The position numbers and the translations under genes were made by a program. From Paraburkholderia bonniea (lineage in GTDB: Bacteria; Pseudomonadota; Gammaproteobacteria; Burkholderiales; Burkholderiaceae): DNA of 64,000 nt. The notes below the pieces were generated by a model that was not told the origin of the DNA, searched no databases, and saw only the letters and a program-made list of their open reading frames with translations. Shown piece after piece: positions 1 to 8,050 of the stretch (position 1 is its first letter; each line of letters opens with the position of its first letter). The DNA is taken from the NCBI RefSeq assembly GCF_009455625.1, contig NZ_QPEQ01000001.1, forward strand, positions 248,001 through 312,000. Reading direction: 5' to 3'.

Positions 1-1
1 T

Positions 2-322
2 AAACCTTTAATGCCTAAAGAAGACGATTACCTGGTTTATACCTTCAATCGTTTCGAAGCCTGTCGCTTTGGTCTGGCAGGTACTTGCATCAACCCGCAA
101 ACCGGTGAGCGCAAAACCATTTCTGAAGACATTCTTGAAACGCTCGATTTGATCGCGCCGCATGCTGAGGCGCTGGGTTCAGGCAAGGCGCTAGCGGAGA
201 TCGGCACCATTGCACGCTCGCAGGTGAATGACGCGACATGGCTGCGAGGAGCGTTTGCCACCGATTCATCGTTGAATGAAACCACCCGGCAGCAGTGCTT
301 GCGCTGGCGTGGCGAGTCATAA
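2..322 (+). CDS. YbdK-type carboxylate-amine ligase, C-terminal part (cut by window edge)
   Basis: The reading frame is open from the left edge and ends at 322, so only about the last 106 residues are present and the start lies outside the window. The segment [20 protein letters not shown] followed by a helical tail with [11 protein letters not shown] matches what I know of the C-terminus of the GCS2/YbdK family, which makes weak gamma-glutamylcysteine-like products by ATP-dependent ligation in the cytoplasm. The catalytic region is missing, so the assignment rests on the tail only. An ATG at 11 is internal and not the real start. Confidence 0.7.
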   Translation, partial: KPLMPKEDDYLVYTFNRFEACRFGLAGTCINPQTGERKTISEDILETLDLIAPHAEALGSGKALAEIGTIARSQVNDATWLRGAFATDSSLNETTRQQCLRWRGES

Positions 323-508
323 TCTTGGCGTTTGTGGTGTTTTTGAGACTTGTTACCGAGTCATTTTTTTCGCTCAGACTGCTTCCAGCTACCGCCGTCA
401 TTAGTCTTTCCAGATTTTGCATATATGGTTGTAGTAGTAGTTAACAAGCATCGCTGTTGCTTGTGGAGAACTGAGCAATACCGTTAAAAGTCAATGGATT
501 AGCAAAAG

Positions 509-710
509 GATAAGGGCGAGGGCAGCTGGCTGGCAGATGACGGGAGTGGAGGATAACTTTGGTGCTAAAGAGTGAAAGCTGAATGTTATCCAGAAACTGT
601 GCACCTTGAATCTGCTGAGTTGTTCTGCTGTTATCCACAGGCTTCCGGGGATAACTTAGTTGTACGATTCTCATCTCTCGCATAGAATACCGTCCAGGCT
701 GGTGTTATCC
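509..710. promoter_or_regulatory. Cluster of six TTATCC motifs (candidate DnaA-box cluster) in a 599-bp gap
   Basis: The gap 323-921 holds no convincing gene. Within 202 bp it carries five GTTATCC motifs (reverse at 551-557, forward at 585-591, forward at 630-636, reverse at 649-655, forward at 704-710) and one CTTATCC (reverse, 509-515). The copy at 631-639 is a perfect DnaA box, TTATCCACA. The 630-636 and 649-655 copies form an inverted pair. The gap is more AT-rich than its neighbours. A DnaA-binding region or a repressor operator for the MarR gene at 922 are both possible. Confidence 0.45.
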
Positions 711-921
711 GGTTGTAGTTGCAAGGCGCGCTAGACGTTCAGAATGATCCAGGGAGGGGGGAGTCCGACACGCCGGTACAGGGGTGCGAAGCGGTAAATT
801 TTGAGATGGTTAGCCGGCCCGTCTGGGGATCGGACGGAGCTGTCCCACACAGCCTGACAGCGTGGTTCACGCTTGAAGACTGAAAACGCAGCGATATGCT
901 GCCTATAACCCACGAAAAATT

Positions 922-1566
922 ATGAGCGAAGGTGTTTACGGAGATAAGGCTAGCGGGCGGGTGACCCATAGCCTCTTGCGATTGAGTACAGCCATGCGGA
1001 ATCAGGCATGGGAATGGGCGGAAGGCGCAAGCCTGACACCAACTCAAGGCGAGATTCTGGTGTTGCTGATGCAGCGTAAAAATCCGATGCGTCTGGGTGA
1101 GATCGCACGCGAAACGGCGCTGACAGCAGCTACGACAAGCGATGCGGTGACAACTCTGGAAGGAAAAGGGCTGGTTGAAAAACGCCGGGCGCTGGACGAT
1201 GGCCGGGCACTGGCAGTGCGCTTGACGGCTCGGGGTAAAACAGCAGCCAAACGTGCCGCCCAGTGGCCAGATTTTCTTACCAAGGCGGTTGGTGCCTTGC
1301 AGGAAAAAGAGCAATCGCTGCTGTATCGCACGCTGCTCAAGACGATTCGTCAGCTTGAGGTGAACGATGCGATGCCGTCGCACCGGATGTGCCTGAGCTG
1401 TGCATCTTTCGAGCCAGGCAAGAGCGCGAAGAATGCGATGCATCATTGCGCGTCACTAGGCTTGTCGATGGCCGACAGCGATTTACGTCTGGATTGCCCT
1501 GCATATGAAGTTGCTGATGCAGCGACGCAGAAAAAGACGTGGAAGATCTTCGCGCAGCAAGGTTGA
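922..1566 (+). CDS. MarR-family winged-helix regulator with Cys/His-rich C-terminal extension
   Basis: A 214-residue protein. Residues about 15-145 fit a MarR fold: helices, then the recognition region LGEIARETALTAATTSDAVT and the wing LVEKRRALDDGRALAVRLT. MarR proteins bind palindromic operators as dimers and usually respond to small ligands or oxidants. The C-terminal 60 residues are an extension with a CLSC pair, HHC and DCPAYE, which could bind a metal or sense redox state. It stands alone, with a hairpin terminator downstream at 1594-1629, so autoregulation or control of a distant target is likely. The ligand cannot be told from sequence. Confidence 0.85.
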   Translation: MSEGVYGDKASGRVTHSLLRLSTAMRNQAWEWAEGASLTPTQGEILVLLMQRKNPMRLGEIARETALTAATTSDAVTTLEGKGLVEKRRALDDGRALAVRLTARGKTAAKRAAQWPDFLTKAVGALQEKEQSLLYRTLLKTIRQLEVNDAMPSHRMCLSCASFEPGKSAKNAMHHCASLGLSMADSDLRLDCPAYEVADAATQKKTWKIFAQQG

Positions 1567-1593
1567 TTCGAGTCCGCTAAACTGCGAGGCTGA

Positions 1594-1629
1594 AGTCCCG
1601 GGTGATGGTTGTTTCATCTCCCGGGATTT
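1594..1629 (+). terminator. Probable rho-independent terminator after the marR-type gene
   Basis: The arms TCCCGGG (1596-1602) and CCCGGGA (1620-1626), plus GATG/CATC after a one-base mismatch, form a hairpin with a 7-nt loop, followed by ATTTCGTTTT. It lies 30 bp after the stop codon. The T-run is interrupted, so strength is uncertain. Confidence 0.6.
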
Positions 1630-1687
1630 CGTTTTGCGCTGCCACAGGTGGCGTATTCCTGGTCAACCTGAATAGTGGGAACTGCTG

Positions 1688-2404
1688 ATGAATCACGAAG
1701 CTCTGGCTGTGCGCCATGTTCACTTCGAAGATTTGGGCAGTCTTGAGCGCGTGCTGGGTGAGCGTGGCTGGCCCGTACGTTACCTCGATGTTGGATTTGC
1801 CCGGATTGAGGCACCTGATCCGTTGGCACCATCATTGATGGTGGTGCTTGGCGGGCCGATCAACGCTTGCGACGATGCGAACTATCCGGCCCTCAAGCCT
1901 TTAGCGTTGATGATCGAAAAACGTATTGCAGCGGGTTTGCCAACACTGGGTATTTGTCTCGGGGCTCAACTAATTGCCCGTGCGCTGGGTGCGAGGGTCT
2001 ATCCCTCGGGTCATACGGAAATAGGCTGGACACCGTTGACACTTACCGATGCGGGGCGGGCATCGCCACTCCGGCATCTAGACGGCGCAAAAACCTCAAT
2101 GCTGCACTGGCATGGCGATACTTTCGATTTGCCTGCTGGCGCAACCCATCTTGCTTCCACACCCGTGTGCGAAAACCAGGCGTTCTCCTGGAAAAATCAC
2201 GTCCTTGGCCTGCAGTGCCACCCTGAAATCAGAGCGGACCGTTTCGAGCCCTGGCTAATTGGTCATGCCAGCGAGCTAGCGAGCGCGGGTATCAATGTGC
2301 CGCAGTTGCGGGCGCAGACAGCGCAGTTGGCTCCTGCGCTTGAAGCTGGCGTGCGTTTGATGTTTGGCGAATGGCTGGATCAGCAAGCGGTAGCGAAGCC
2401 ATGA
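1688..2404 (+). CDS. Class I glutamine amidotransferase-like protein
   Basis: A 238-residue protein of the GMP-synthase-type glutaminase family. It shows the oxyanion strand VVLGGPINA (residues 52-60), the nucleophile elbow GICLGAQL with Cys90, and CHPE with His178 and Glu180 completing the triad. Such stand-alone domains hydrolyse glutamine or remove gamma-glutamyl groups; the partner is unknown. Its stop overlaps the start of the MOSC gene (ATGA at 2401-2404), so the two are translationally coupled and probably act together. The ATG at 1688 is the first good start after the marR terminator. Confidence 0.85.
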   Translation: MNHEALAVRHVHFEDLGSLERVLGERGWPVRYLDVGFARIEAPDPLAPSLMVVLGGPINACDDANYPALKPLALMIEKRIAAGLPTLGICLGAQLIARALGARVYPSGHTEIGWTPLTLTDAGRASPLRHLDGAKTSMLHWHGDTFDLPAGATHLASTPVCENQAFSWKNHVLGLQCHPEIRADRFEPWLIGHASELASAGINVPQLRAQTAQLAPALEAGVRLMFGEWLDQQAVAKP

Positions 2405-3114
2405 GCGAAGCAAGGTGGATGGTTGATACGGTGCTGACCGGGGTCATTGCCCCCCTCGGCGGGCCCGGCAAGCTGAGCGCGATTGACAAACATCCTGTGA
2501 ATCAGCGGTTATGGCTGGCGGAAACTGGCCTTCACGGCGACGAGCAAGCGGATAAAAGACACCATGGCGGGCTTGAAAAGGCTTTGCATCATTACCCGTT
2601 TGATCACTACGCGCTATGGCGCGATGAGTGGCAAGCCGGTGAAACTGGACTGGTGCGACTCACGCAGCCTGGCGCCTTTGGTGAAAACCTCAGCACAACA
2701 GGCCTGACCGAAGCGAGCGTTTGCGTGGGGGACGTGTACCGCATCGGTGGCGCGCTGATTCAGGTATCCCAGCCACGGCAACCATGCTGGAAACTCAATG
2801 TGCGTTTTGACCGGGCAGACATGTCCAGGCGGGTACAGGACACACATCGGACCGGCTGGTATTACCGCGTGCTGGAAGCCGGTGAGATTGGCGCAGGCGA
2901 TTCGTTCGAACGGCTGGCGCGGCCTCATTCAGAGTGGCCGATTGAACGCCTGTTACGCGTGCTGTATGTCGAGCGCGATGACTATGACTCACTTGCCGCA
3001 ATGGCGAGTCTGGCGGTGCTAACGCCATCATGGCGGGCCACTGCAGCTAAACGCGTGGCAAGCCGTCAGGTTGAGTCATGGGCTAGCCGGCTTGATACAC
3101 CCACGGCGGACTAA
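2401..3114 (+). CDS. MOSC domain protein (YiiM-like)
   Basis: A 237-residue protein. A start upstream at 2371 is possible, but the ATG at 2401 overlaps the previous stop as ATGA and gives the usual length. It shows the MOSC features LHGDEQADKRHHGG (residues about 44-57), GAFGENLSTTGL and GDVYRIGGALIQVSQPRQPCWKLN, with the conserved Cys of the PRxPCxK motif. MOSC domains carry sulfur for molybdenum cofactor-linked reactions; YiiM-type members belong to a molybdoenzyme pathway that detoxifies N-hydroxylated compounds. Coupling to the amidotransferase at 1688 suggests one pathway, but the substrate is not visible. Confidence 0.85.
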   Translation: MSEARWMVDTVLTGVIAPLGGPGKLSAIDKHPVNQRLWLAETGLHGDEQADKRHHGGLEKALHHYPFDHYALWRDEWQAGETGLVRLTQPGAFGENLSTTGLTEASVCVGDVYRIGGALIQVSQPRQPCWKLNVRFDRADMSRRVQDTHRTGWYYRVLEAGEIGAGDSFERLARPHSEWPIERLLRVLYVERDDYDSLAAMASLAVLTPSWRATAAKRVASRQVESWASRLDTPTAD

Positions 3115-3158
3115 GGTTGAATCTGGCCAGCGCTACCGTGTAGGATGCCGATTCCTTC

Positions 3159-3183
3159 GCTTAAGGTTTGGCAAACCTTAAGC
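3159..3183. promoter_or_regulatory. Perfect 11-bp inverted repeat between MOSC and SET genes
   Basis: The arms GCTTAAGGTTT (3159-3169) and AAACCTTAAGC (3173-3183) are separated by 3 bp. No T-run follows, so this is a poor terminator. It lies 58 bp before the SET gene start and could be an operator for it, or a transcript-end structure of the MOSC operon. Confidence 0.45.
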
Positions 3184-3241
3184 CGTAAATGGCATAGGCT
3201 GGCGCATTTAATCATTCCCGTTCATCACAAGGATTCATTCC

Positions 3242-3724
3242 ATGAGCTCACGCAGGATCGGTGTGCGTCGTTCAGGCGTACACGGTAAAGGTGTATTTGC
3301 CCTTGAGCCGTTGAGCGCCGGTGAGCGTCTGATTGAATACAAAGGCGAGCGAATTTCATGGAAAGAAGCGCTGCGGCGTCATCCCCATAATCCAGACGAA
3401 CCGAACCATACGTTTTACTTTGCGCTGGATACCGGGGACGTGATCGACGGCAAAATCCATGGCAATAGCGCACGCTGGATCAACCATTCATGCGCGCCGA
3501 ATTGCGAAGCGGAAGAGGTTAATGGCAGGGTGCATATCCATGCGTTGCGCGACGTGCCCGCTGGTGAAGAACTGTTTTATGACTATGGCCTGGTGATCGA
3601 CGCCCGCCAGACGAAAAAACTCAAACGGGAATACGAATGCCGTTGTGGCGCAAGCAAGTGTCGCGGCACGATGCTGGCAGAACCTGACAAGCCCAGTAAA
3701 AAATCCAGCAAAAAGAATCAGTAG
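3242..3724 (+). CDS. SET-domain protein (putative protein lysine methyltransferase)
   Basis: A 160-residue protein that is almost only a SET domain. It begins with GVHGKGVFA (residues 12-20), has ARWINHSCAPNCEA with the S-adenosylmethionine-binding NHSC at 81-84, and ELFYDYG with the catalytic-type Tyr at 113-115. A post-SET zinc motif (Cys133, Cys135, Cys140, probably with Cys84) and a lysine-rich tail (PSKKSSKK) follow. In eukaryotes this family methylates histone lysines. Bacterial members modify host chromatin or the cell's own proteins. An AAGGA ribosome site precedes the ATG. Its GC-rich codon use matches the neighbours, which points to an old resident gene. Confidence 0.85.
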   Translation: MSSRRIGVRRSGVHGKGVFALEPLSAGERLIEYKGERISWKEALRRHPHNPDEPNHTFYFALDTGDVIDGKIHGNSARWINHSCAPNCEAEEVNGRVHIHALRDVPAGEELFYDYGLVIDARQTKKLKREYECRCGASKCRGTMLAEPDKPSKKSSKKNQ

Positions 3725-3793
3725 AAGACGTAATGTGTGCGCGTGACTGGATGGCTTTGCTGCAAGGGCCACCCGCGATTGAACGCAATACAG

Positions 3794-3827
3794 AAACCGG
3801 CGAGTGTGAACTGACGCCGGTTTTTTT
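3794..3827 (+). terminator. Rho-independent terminator after the SET gene
   Basis: AAACCGGCG (3794-3802) pairs with CGCCGGTTT (3815-3823) around a 12-nt loop, and seven T follow from 3821. It abuts the stop codon of the convergent histidine kinase gene and may serve both sides. Confidence 0.8.
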
Positions 3828-5322
3828 ATGCCTGGTCTTGATTCCCCCAGCGATTCTGATCGCCAGGAACGGCAGAAGCGGATACCTCCGCAGCAGGTTG
3901 AGTCGCCAGTGGAATCCGGACGATAAAGCGTGCTCCACCGGCGGGTGCGTCTTCGTAATGGATGCTGCCGCGATGCAGCGCCATGATGTCCCGGACGATC
4001 GCAAGCCCAAGGCCAGCGCCGCTATCGCAACTGCCATCGTTTTGCCCATCGCCCCGGAAAAAGCGCTCGAAAAGATCCGCCAGTTGATTCGCGGGTACGC
4101 CGTTGCCGTTGTCTTCTACGACAACCTCGGCAAACGCCTGGGCGTCGATTACCGTCCGGGCGACGGTCAGCGTGATGCGGCCATCGCCTGAGCGTGAAGG
4201 CGGCACGTATTTCAAAGCGTTGTCCAGCAGGTTGGCGATGACTTCGTGTAGCAGCACGGGGTTGCCAAGTGCAATCAGTGGCGTAGCACTGGCGCTGGCA
4301 TCCAAGCGCTGGAAACCCAGGTCAACGCCTGTTGCCAGCGCACGGGGAACCCATTCCGCACCGGTTTCGAAGGCTAGCGCGGCCATGTCGATGTTGACGA
4401 AACGCGCTGCTTGCTCAGCCGGTTCTGCTCGTGCCAAGGACAAGAGTTGATTGGATAACCGTACTGCCCGGTTCGCTGCTGCCCGTAGTTCATGGACGGC
4501 TTGCTGCACCTGTTCTGGTTCGCGTGCCAGGGCTGCCTGTTCGGCATGCAACTTGACGGCCGTCAGTGGGGTGCGTAACTGATGCGCAGCATCAGCGATA
4601 AATTTGCGTTGCGCTTCGAGTGCGGCTTTAAGGCGTTCAAGTAACGCATTAAGCGCGTGCGTTAGCGGCTGGATTTCGACCGGGACCAGCGCTTCATCAA
4701 CCGGTTCCAGTGACGTATGCGTTTGCCGGTTGAGTTGATCCGCGAGGCGTGTCAGCGGATTGAGCTGCTGGTTCACCACGCGCCAGACGATGGCCCAGCC
4801 CGCGAGCAGCAGCAATAGCAGCGGCATCATGATGGCGACTAAAAATTCGGCAGCAATGCGCAGGCGATGCCCGACCGGCTGTGCGACTTCCACCAGAATT
4901 GGCGGTCCATCCATCTGCTCGACCCGGATCTGGGCGACGCGCACCGAGGCATCGTTGTGCTCTGCTTCGAAAACAAACGCGTAATGCTTGCGCCGCAGAT
5001 TGTTGCCTTGCAGCGGTAGCGTGGGGTCCCCCGCGATTTCTGTTTTGCCGTTTGTAATGCGATACGACAACTGGTCCTGGGGATCGGAGAACATCGCTTG
5101 TGCGAGCGGCGGGACAGTGCGCGCCGCGTCGGGCCCGGCAATCTGGATCTGCTTCGACACCGCCGTGGCGAGATCTGCCAGGGAACGGTCGACGAGATCT
5201 TGTGTGTATTGCCAGGCAAGCCAGTAAGCGATCAGGCCGCTCATTAGCGCAAGCAGGGAGAGTGGCGCGGCAAGGCGCCGTAGCAGCGTGCGACGCAAGC
5301 TATTAGCGGCGGGATAGGCCAT
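3826..5322 (-). CDS. Sensor histidine kinase, TctE/QseC-like
   Basis: A 498-residue inner-membrane kinase. I chose the ATG at 5322 because the open frame further upstream (to 5451) encodes Arg/His-rich sequence unlike the family. It has TM1 at about residues 18-38, a periplasmic domain of about 120 residues, TM2 at about 160-182, HAMP, then the phospho-acceptor helix with AAHQLRTPLTAVKL (His247). The ATP-binding boxes are NLLDNALKY, VEDNGNGVP and GAGLGLAIV. The matching response regulator lies upstream on the same strand, 199 bp away. The family senses tricarboxylates or small signals; the ligand here is unknown. Confidence 0.88.
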   Translation of the reverse strand: MAYPAANSLRRTLLRRLAAPLSLLALMSGLIAYWLAWQYTQDLVDRSLADLATAVSKQIQIAGPDAARTVPPLAQAMFSDPQDQLSYRITNGKTEIAGDPTLPLQGNNLRRKHYAFVFEAEHNDASVRVAQIRVEQMDGPPILVEVAQPVGHRLRIAAEFLVAIMMPLLLLLLAGWAIVWRVVNQQLNPLTRLADQLNRQTHTSLEPVDEALVPVEIQPLTHALNALLERLKAALEAQRKFIADAAHQLRTPLTAVKLHAEQAALAREPEQVQQAVHELRAAANRAVRLSNQLLSLARAEPAEQAARFVNIDMAALAFETGAEWVPRALATGVDLGFQRLDASASATPLIALGNPVLLHEVIANLLDNALKYVPPSRSGDGRITLTVARTVIDAQAFAEVVVEDNGNGVPANQLADLFERFFRGDGQNDGSCDSGAGLGLAIVRDIMALHRGSIHYEDAPAGGARFIVRIPLATQPAAEVSASAVPGDQNRWGNQDQA

Positions 5323-5416
5323 AGACGGATGAAGTGGGGAGGTGTGGCGGGGACGGCGGATGAACCAGCGGCAAGCGTGCCGGTGCGGAGCTTGTAGCGA
5401 GCAACCTTGAATGGGC

Positions 5417-5448
5417 TGCGCCGCCGTTTGAGAGCAAACGGCGGCGCA
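5417..5448. other. 14-bp perfect hairpin between response regulator and kinase genes
   Basis: TGCGCCGCCGTTTG (5417-5430) pairs perfectly with 5435-5448 around a 4-nt loop (AGAG). It lies in the 199-bp spacer of the two-component operon. No T-run follows on the minus strand, so it is more likely an attenuating or RNA-stabilising structure that sets the regulator:kinase ratio than a full terminator. Confidence 0.6.
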
Positions 5449-5521
5449 CAAACTTGCTAATAACAGCCGGGGAGACGGGATGATGAAACATCAGGGTCGT
5501 CTTGTCCGGCGTCAGCATCAT

Positions 5522-6208
5522 CTAGATGGTGAGGCGAATTTCCTGCAGCAGGTAGCCGAAGCCACGGACTGTCACGATTTCGATCCGGCACTGCTCGAGC
5601 TTTTTACGCACGCGGTGGATGTAGACCTCAATCGCGGTGTCGCCGAGATCGCCGCCGAAATGCGTCAGATGGTCTTGCAACTGCGCTTTGCTCACGACGC
5701 GGCCATGGCGCAGCATCAGCATTTCGAGCACAGCGAATTCACGTGGCGAGAGTTCAAGCGGCTTGTCTTCGTTGAAGATGCGCCGGTCGACACCGGACAG
5801 GCGGACACCGCCCAGCGTGACTTCCGGACGCGGCGTATCGCTGTGCGGGCCGCTGCGGCGCATCACTGCGCGGATGCGGGCTTCGAGTTCAGCGGGTTCG
5901 AACGGTTTGAGCAGGTAATCGTCCGCGCCGGAGTTAAGGCCCTGAACCCGGTCGTTCAGTTCGTCACGGGCGGTGAGGATGATGACGGGCGTATGGCGGT
6001 TGGTTTGGCGGAAACGCGACAGCAAGGTCATACCGTCAATGCCTGGCAAGCCTAGGTCGAGAATCACGAGTTCGTGGCGGTTTTGCGTGAGAGCTTGCTC
6101 TGCAAAAATGCCGTCATGAACCATGTCGACCGTAAAACCAGCTTGTTCAAGAGTGCTTTGAATGCCGCGCGCGATGGGGCGGTCATCTTCGATCAGGAGG
6201 AGTCGCAT
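5522..6208 (-). CDS. OmpR/PhoB-family response regulator, TctD-like
   Basis: A 228-residue cytoplasmic regulator. The receiver domain (1-118) has the acidic pair EDD (8-10), phospho-acceptor Asp51 in VILDLGLPG, and Lys101 in YLLKPF. The C-terminal winged helix includes LSPREFAVLEMLM and EVYIHRVRKKL, ending in TVRGFGYLL. It is first in an operon with the histidine kinase at 3826-5322, which is its obvious partner. Targets are unknown. The promoter should lie in 6209-6300. Confidence 0.9.
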   Translation of the reverse strand: MRLLLIEDDRPIARGIQSTLEQAGFTVDMVHDGIFAEQALTQNRHELVILDLGLPGIDGMTLLSRFRQTNRHTPVIILTARDELNDRVQGLNSGADDYLLKPFEPAELEARIRAVMRRSGPHSDTPRPEVTLGGVRLSGVDRRIFNEDKPLELSPREFAVLEMLMLRHGRVVSKAQLQDHLTHFGGDLGDTAIEVYIHRVRKKLEQCRIEIVTVRGFGYLLQEIRLTI

Positions 6209-6648
6209 GGAATTCGCTCAAGTACGAGGGGTTAGCAGTTTCTGGAATGCGGTTTGCCAAAGCGCGCGACACGCAGCATGCGATACCGCGATTCGCTGAT
6301 GGCAAAAGCTGGTGCGATATTTCGATTAACGAAGTAACGGACCGGACGCTGCGCTCAACTTCTTGCGGGCCCGTTCACCGTGATGCGGTAACGAACTGAT
6401 GCTGTGCCGGGAGCAAGAGCGCGCTCTCCAAGCCATATGCGCTGCTGATTGTACAGCGTCGCGCAACACTGCCGCTGGAAGCTTTGCCCAGGATGAGCCC
6501 GTAGATAGAGAATTCTTACGGGGTGTTGAACGGCAGCTTGTAGAAATGCAGGCAACGCCGCCCGATTGCCTGCAAATAGCTTTCGTTTTTGCTGCAGCCT
6601 GCTGGATCGGCTGGTTAGCGCTGGCTTTTAGCCTGCGCTTCATATTTT
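6209..6648. other. 440-bp stretch without a convincing gene
   Basis: This lies between the response regulator start and the phhB stop. Open frames exist on both strands (for example 6326-6643 minus and 6399-6686 plus), but they overlap each other, lack ribosome sites and resemble nothing I know. The right-hand part of 6209-6300 should carry the promoter of the two-component operon. I see no clear terminator for phhB. Confidence 0.4.
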
Positions 6649-6954
6649 TTATGCGTTATGCGTGCCGCTTGCCAACGCATCGATAAAACGCGCCAGTTTG
6701 ATATCGCGTTCGCTCAGGCCATCTACATCGTGCGTTGAAAGTGTGATGTCTAGCGTGTTGTAGACGTTGAACCACTCAGGGTGATGATTCATTTCCTGGG
6801 CTTTGATGGCGACGCGCGTCATAAAACCAAACGCCTCATTGAAATCAGCAAAACGTAAATTGCGCTGGATCGCATCGCGGCCGGGTACGAGATGCCATTC
6901 GGTTAACGGTGTCAGTAGCTGGGTGCGTTGTTCGTCGCTTAACTTGGATGTCAT
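6649..6954 (-). CDS. phhB: Pterin-4-alpha-carbinolamine dehydratase
   Basis: A 101-residue protein of normal family length. It dehydrates 4a-hydroxytetrahydrobiopterin so the pterin cofactor of phenylalanine hydroxylase can be reused. It has the family core [13 protein letters not shown] (His57 and His58) and [11 protein letters not shown] (His75), the active-site histidine set. A GAGG ribosome site precedes the ATG at 6954. It follows phhA by 61 bp on the same strand, so the hydroxylase and its cofactor-recycling enzyme are made together. Confidence 0.95.
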   Translation of the reverse strand: MTSKLSDEQRTQLLTPLTEWHLVPGRDAIQRNLRFADFNEAFGFMTRVAIKAQEMNHHPEWFNVYNTLDITLSTHDVDGLSERDIKLARFIDALASGTHNA

Positions 6955-7015
6955 AGGGTTGCCTCGTAGTGCAGTTGAATATCAGTGCTAGTGAGCGCTG
7001 GGCTGAGGTGGTGGT

Positions 7016-7906
7016 TTAAAGATCTGCGTCGGTGGGCCAGCCTTCCTGGGTGCCGCGTGTGATGACCTGGTCGCCATGCCGGATCTCACCGGCAGCAAAC
7101 GAATCCGTGTGACTCAGTTGGGCGAGCAGCGCGGCGAAATCGGTTTGCGCGACATCAAACAACTGTTTGAAATCGTCGATGACGAAGTAGGTTTTCTGGA
7201 AAGTGTCGATCCTGTAGCGGGTTTGCATCACGCGGGCAAGATTGAAGGCGAGCCGGTTGGGCGCGTCGCTTTGCTGGCTGTATACCGTTTCGCCTTTACT
7301 GGAGACGATGCCCGCGCCGTAGATTTTTACGCCGTTCGGGCTGGCGGTATCGCGCACGAGACCGAATTCCACGGTGTACCAGTACAGCCTGGCGAGCAGG
7401 GGGAGGGAGCGCGCGTCAACGATGCTCGCGGCAAGCGCTGCACGGCCGTAGGCGTGCATGTAATCAGCGAAGGCCGGGTCGATCAGCAATGGCACATGAC
7501 CAAACAGGTCATGAAAGCAGTCCGGCTCTTGCAGGTAATCGAGCTGATCCGGGCGGCGCATCCACCATGTGACCGGAAAGCGCCGGTGTGCCAGATGCTC
7601 GAAGAACACTTGATCGGGCACGAGTCCTGGTACCGCGACGATCTCCCAGCCAGTGACGGGCATCAGCCGCGCATTGACGTCAGCGAATGACGGCACTTTT
7701 CCGGGCGCGAGATTCAGCCGTTCGACGCCCGCGAGAAAGGCCTCGCAGGCACGGCCTTTGAGCAACTCGGTTTGGCGCGTATACAACTGGTTCCACACCG
7801 CGTGATCTACCGGGGTGTACTGATCGAACGGTTGTTCAAGGGTGAAATCGGCGCGGGTCTGAAGGCCGGCAGCGAATTGTTCCTGGAGTTTCGCGGTGAG
7901 TTGCAT
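7016..7906 (-). CDS. phhA: Phenylalanine 4-monooxygenase
   Basis: A 296-residue non-haem iron enzyme that oxidises phenylalanine to tyrosine with O2 and tetrahydropterin. The iron ligands are visible: FHDLFGHVP gives His132 and His137, and YWYTVEFGL gives Glu180. I chose the ATG at 7906. The frame extends to a TTG at 8023, but that adds non-conserved, basic sequence and runs through the inverted repeat at 7996-8026. It is followed by phhB, and an Lrp-type gene faces away from it at 8051, the likely regulator. Confidence 0.95.
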   Translation of the reverse strand: MQLTAKLQEQFAAGLQTRADFTLEQPFDQYTPVDHAVWNQLYTRQTELLKGRACEAFLAGVERLNLAPGKVPSFADVNARLMPVTGWEIVAVPGLVPDQVFFEHLAHRRFPVTWWMRRPDQLDYLQEPDCFHDLFGHVPLLIDPAFADYMHAYGRAALAASIVDARSLPLLARLYWYTVEFGLVRDTASPNGVKIYGAGIVSSKGETVYSQQSDAPNRLAFNLARVMQTRYRIDTFQKTYFVIDDFKQLFDVAQTDFAALLAQLSHTDSFAAGEIRHGDQVITRGTQEGWPTDADL

Positions 7907-7995
7907 GGAGATGATGGGGCGTTGCCCTGGATGCGTGGAGTCTCGCCAGTTTAAAGCGGAGTATCTGCGGGAAGGGCGCAAAGATAGCGGGTTTT

Positions 7996-8026
7996 CTTTT
8001 GTGCATGCGACAATCACGCACAAAAG
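7996..8026. promoter_or_regulatory. Inverted repeat (candidate operator) between phhA and the Lrp gene
   Basis: CTTTTGTGC (7996-8004) and GCACAAAAG (8018-8026) are perfect 9-bp arms 13 bp apart, so the centres are about two helical turns apart. They lie in the 144-bp divergent region, 25 bp before the regulator start. This fits a dimer- or octamer-binding Lrp/AsnC site controlling both genes. Confidence 0.6.
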
Positions 8027-8050
8027 CCACCTTTAATACGGAAATAAATC

